This document shows, piece by piece, positions 12,188 through 13,072 of a stretch of DNA of 13,072 nt (positions are counted from its first letter, which is position 1; the number at the start of each line of letters is the position of its first letter). The stretch is from Arthrobacter sp. (GTDB taxonomy: Bacteria; Actinomycetota; Actinomycetes; Actinomycetales; Micrococcaceae): assembly GCA_030146405.1 (NCBI GenBank), contig JASLBS010000020.1, positions 1-13,072 on the forward strand, in the 5' to 3' direction. A model generated the notes under the pieces. It worked only from the letters and a program-made list of their open reading frames with translations. It did no database searches and was not told the DNA's origin. The translations under genes and the position numbers were made by a program.

Positions 12188-12193
12188 ATCCTA
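12188..12193 (-). promoter_or_regulatory. TAGGAT before the aldo/keto reductase: -10 box or Shine-Dalgarno
   Basis: On the minus strand, TAGGAT is followed by 6 nt and then the ATG at 12181. As TANNNT it fits a -10 box of a leaderless transcript; as AGGA it fits a ribosome-binding site with normal spacing. The two readings exclude each other. No good -35 is seen in the 56-bp gap to the next gene. Confidence 0.3.
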
Positions 12194-12237
12194 GGCGAGC
12201 GCGTCGCCGCAGCGAGGGCCGGTGCTTCGGCGGGGAA

Positions 12238-13072
12238 CTAGTCGACACGCAGGGCCGCGGGCGGCGGTTCGGCCGCGGCACCCGGGGTTGCACCGGCGGG
12301 CCTGATCGCCCGGACGGACTTGTCCCGTCCGCTGGCTTTCGCCGCGTACAGCGCCTGGTCGGCCGCGGCGATGGCCGCCACGAGGTCGTACTCCGCGCCC
12401 TCGATCGACGCGATGCCGTAGCTCGCCGTCGGCATGTCCATCCCGCCGTGTTCGGAGTGCCCGCGCAGCGACGTGCTGATGTCCCGTGCGATGTCCTCAC
12501 TCCTCGCGACCGTGGCACCGGGCAGGAGGAAGATGAACTCCTCCCCTCCGTAGCGTCCCACCAGATCGGTGGAACGGACCGTCTCCGTGGCGGAGCTCGC
12601 GAACGCTTCGAGGACGGCATCCCCGGCGGCGTGCCCGTGGGTGTCGTTGACGGTCTTGAAGAAGTCGAGATCCGCGAGGATGACCGTCCCCGGGCTGCTC
12701 GTCCGGGCGAGCCGATCGGTCTGGGCCTGTGCGAGGTGCAGGAATCCGGCCCGGTTGAGCAGGCCGGTCAGGGCGTCGTGGTCGGCCCGTTCGCGAAGAT
12801 CGGTGGCGATCTGCTCGGAACTGAGCGCGGCAGCGCTGAAGGCCACGATCACCAGCAGCACGAGGGTCATCAGGGCGGTGATACCCGAACCGAAGTAGGT
12901 GGTGAAGACGGGGCCGTCGGGGCCGTCGACCATGAAGGCGATGCATCGGCCCAGGTACAGGACGGCCACGAGCCCGGCTCCGACGGCCAGCGGCGTCTGC
13001 ACACGGCTGTAGTTGCGCGGCAACCGGAACAGTTCCCAGGAGGCGAGGCCGATGGTCAGTGCCATCATGCCG
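12238..13072 (-). CDS. Membrane GGDEF diguanylate cyclase, N-terminus beyond window
   Basis: This is the C-terminal part of a membrane-bound diguanylate cyclase, which makes cyclic di-GMP from two GTP. In the visible 276 residues from the ATG at 13068, hydrophobic segments at about 26-47 and 60-82 look like membrane helices. Then follow the linker (SSEQIATDLRERADHDALTGLLNRAGF) and the GGDEF domain. The domain includes LADLDFFKTVNDTHGHAAGD (131-150), the active-site GGEEF (174-178) and the inhibitory I-site RSTD (165-168), exactly five residues before GGEEF. ASYGIAS and ADQALYAAKASGRDKS close the domain. A Pro/Ala-rich tail ends the protein. The frame stays open to the window edge and the visible start falls at a hydrophobic stretch, so more membrane helices probably lie outside. 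All key catalytic residues are present. Confidence 0.92.
   Translation of the reverse strand, partial: GMMALTIGLASWELFRLPRNYSRVQTPLAVGAGLVAVLYLGRCIAFMVDGPDGPVFTTYFGSGITALMTLVLLVIVAFSAAALSSEQIATDLRERADHDALTGLLNRAGFLHLAQAQTDRLARTSSPGTVILADLDFFKTVNDTHGHAAGDAVLEAFASSATETVRSTDLVGRYGGEEFIFLLPGATVARSEDIARDISTSLRGHSEHGGMDMPTASYGIASIEGAEYDLVAAIAAADQALYAAKASGRDKSVRAIRPAGATPGAAAEPPPAALRVD

Noticed and set aside
1..13072. Search for defence, mobile-element or CRISPR-type systems
   Set aside because: No transposase, integrase, toxin-antitoxin pair, repeat array, att-like repeat or tRNA was seen. Only the isolated GIY-YIG protein is reminiscent of such systems, and it has no partner genes here.

Overview
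The window looks like ordinary chromosomal DNA of a high-GC Gram-positive bacterium. It probably belongs to the Actinobacteria, and an Arthrobacter-like member of the Micrococcaceae is my best guess. The evidence is strong G/C bias at third codon positions, frequent GTG starts, many starts without a Shine-Dalgarno sequence but with a -10-like hexamer 6-7 nt upstream, and a compact alr-tsaE-tsaB-rimI-tsaD run. I see no tRNA, rRNA, CRISPR array, insertion sequence, phage gene or recognisable defence cluster. The genus is inferred from style and gene content, not from a marker gene.

Layout. Positions 2-1284 (+): the 3' part of a sugar phosphate isomerase/epimerase (TIM barrel), then a small NTF2/SnoaL-fold protein. 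Positions 1414-2307 (+): an SRPBCC lipid-binding-fold protein with an Ala/Gly/Val hydrophobic segment and a long acidic tail. It ends in a 22-bp perfect hairpin shared with the convergent gene at 2449-3057 (-), a YjdJ-type acetyltransferase whose promoter region holds inverted repeats. Positions 3192-7120 (-): a tightly coupled unit read as alr, tsaE, tsaB, rimI, tsaD. Alr makes D-alanine for the cell wall. TsaB, TsaD and TsaE belong to the machinery that places threonylcarbamoyl on A37 of ANN-decoding tRNAs. RimI is the neighbouring N-terminal acetyltransferase. Positions 7241-7819 (+): a small protein with Cys-rich (zinc-finger-like) modules and a T5orf172/GIY-YIG-type domain, divergent from alr. 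Positions 7855-8991 (-) and 9187-10551 (+): a divergent pair made of a PfkB-family sugar kinase and a family-4 NAD-dependent 6-phospho-glycosidase, separated by 195 bp that hold a nearly perfect 30-bp dyad. Positions 10629-12181 (-): an aldo/keto reductase of the YghZ type followed by a GNAT acetyltransferase with a TGATG junction. Positions 12238-13072 (-): the C-terminal part of a membrane diguanylate cyclase with an intact GGEEF motif and inhibitory I-site.

How the genes may work together. The best-defined unit is the alr/t6A run, held together by stop/start overlaps. The most suggestive accessory module is the kinase/GH4 pair. GH4 enzymes of the phospho-glucosidase branch need a phosphorylated glycoside, and no PTS gene is visible, so the divergent kinase may provide the phosphorylation step. 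The shared dyad could be the operator of an unseen regulator. The remaining genes are single household or stress-type genes. I do not see a convincing new multi-gene system. The items most worth checking are the kinase/GH4 module, the zinc-GIY-YIG protein, the tailed SRPBCC protein and the operator-like repeats.
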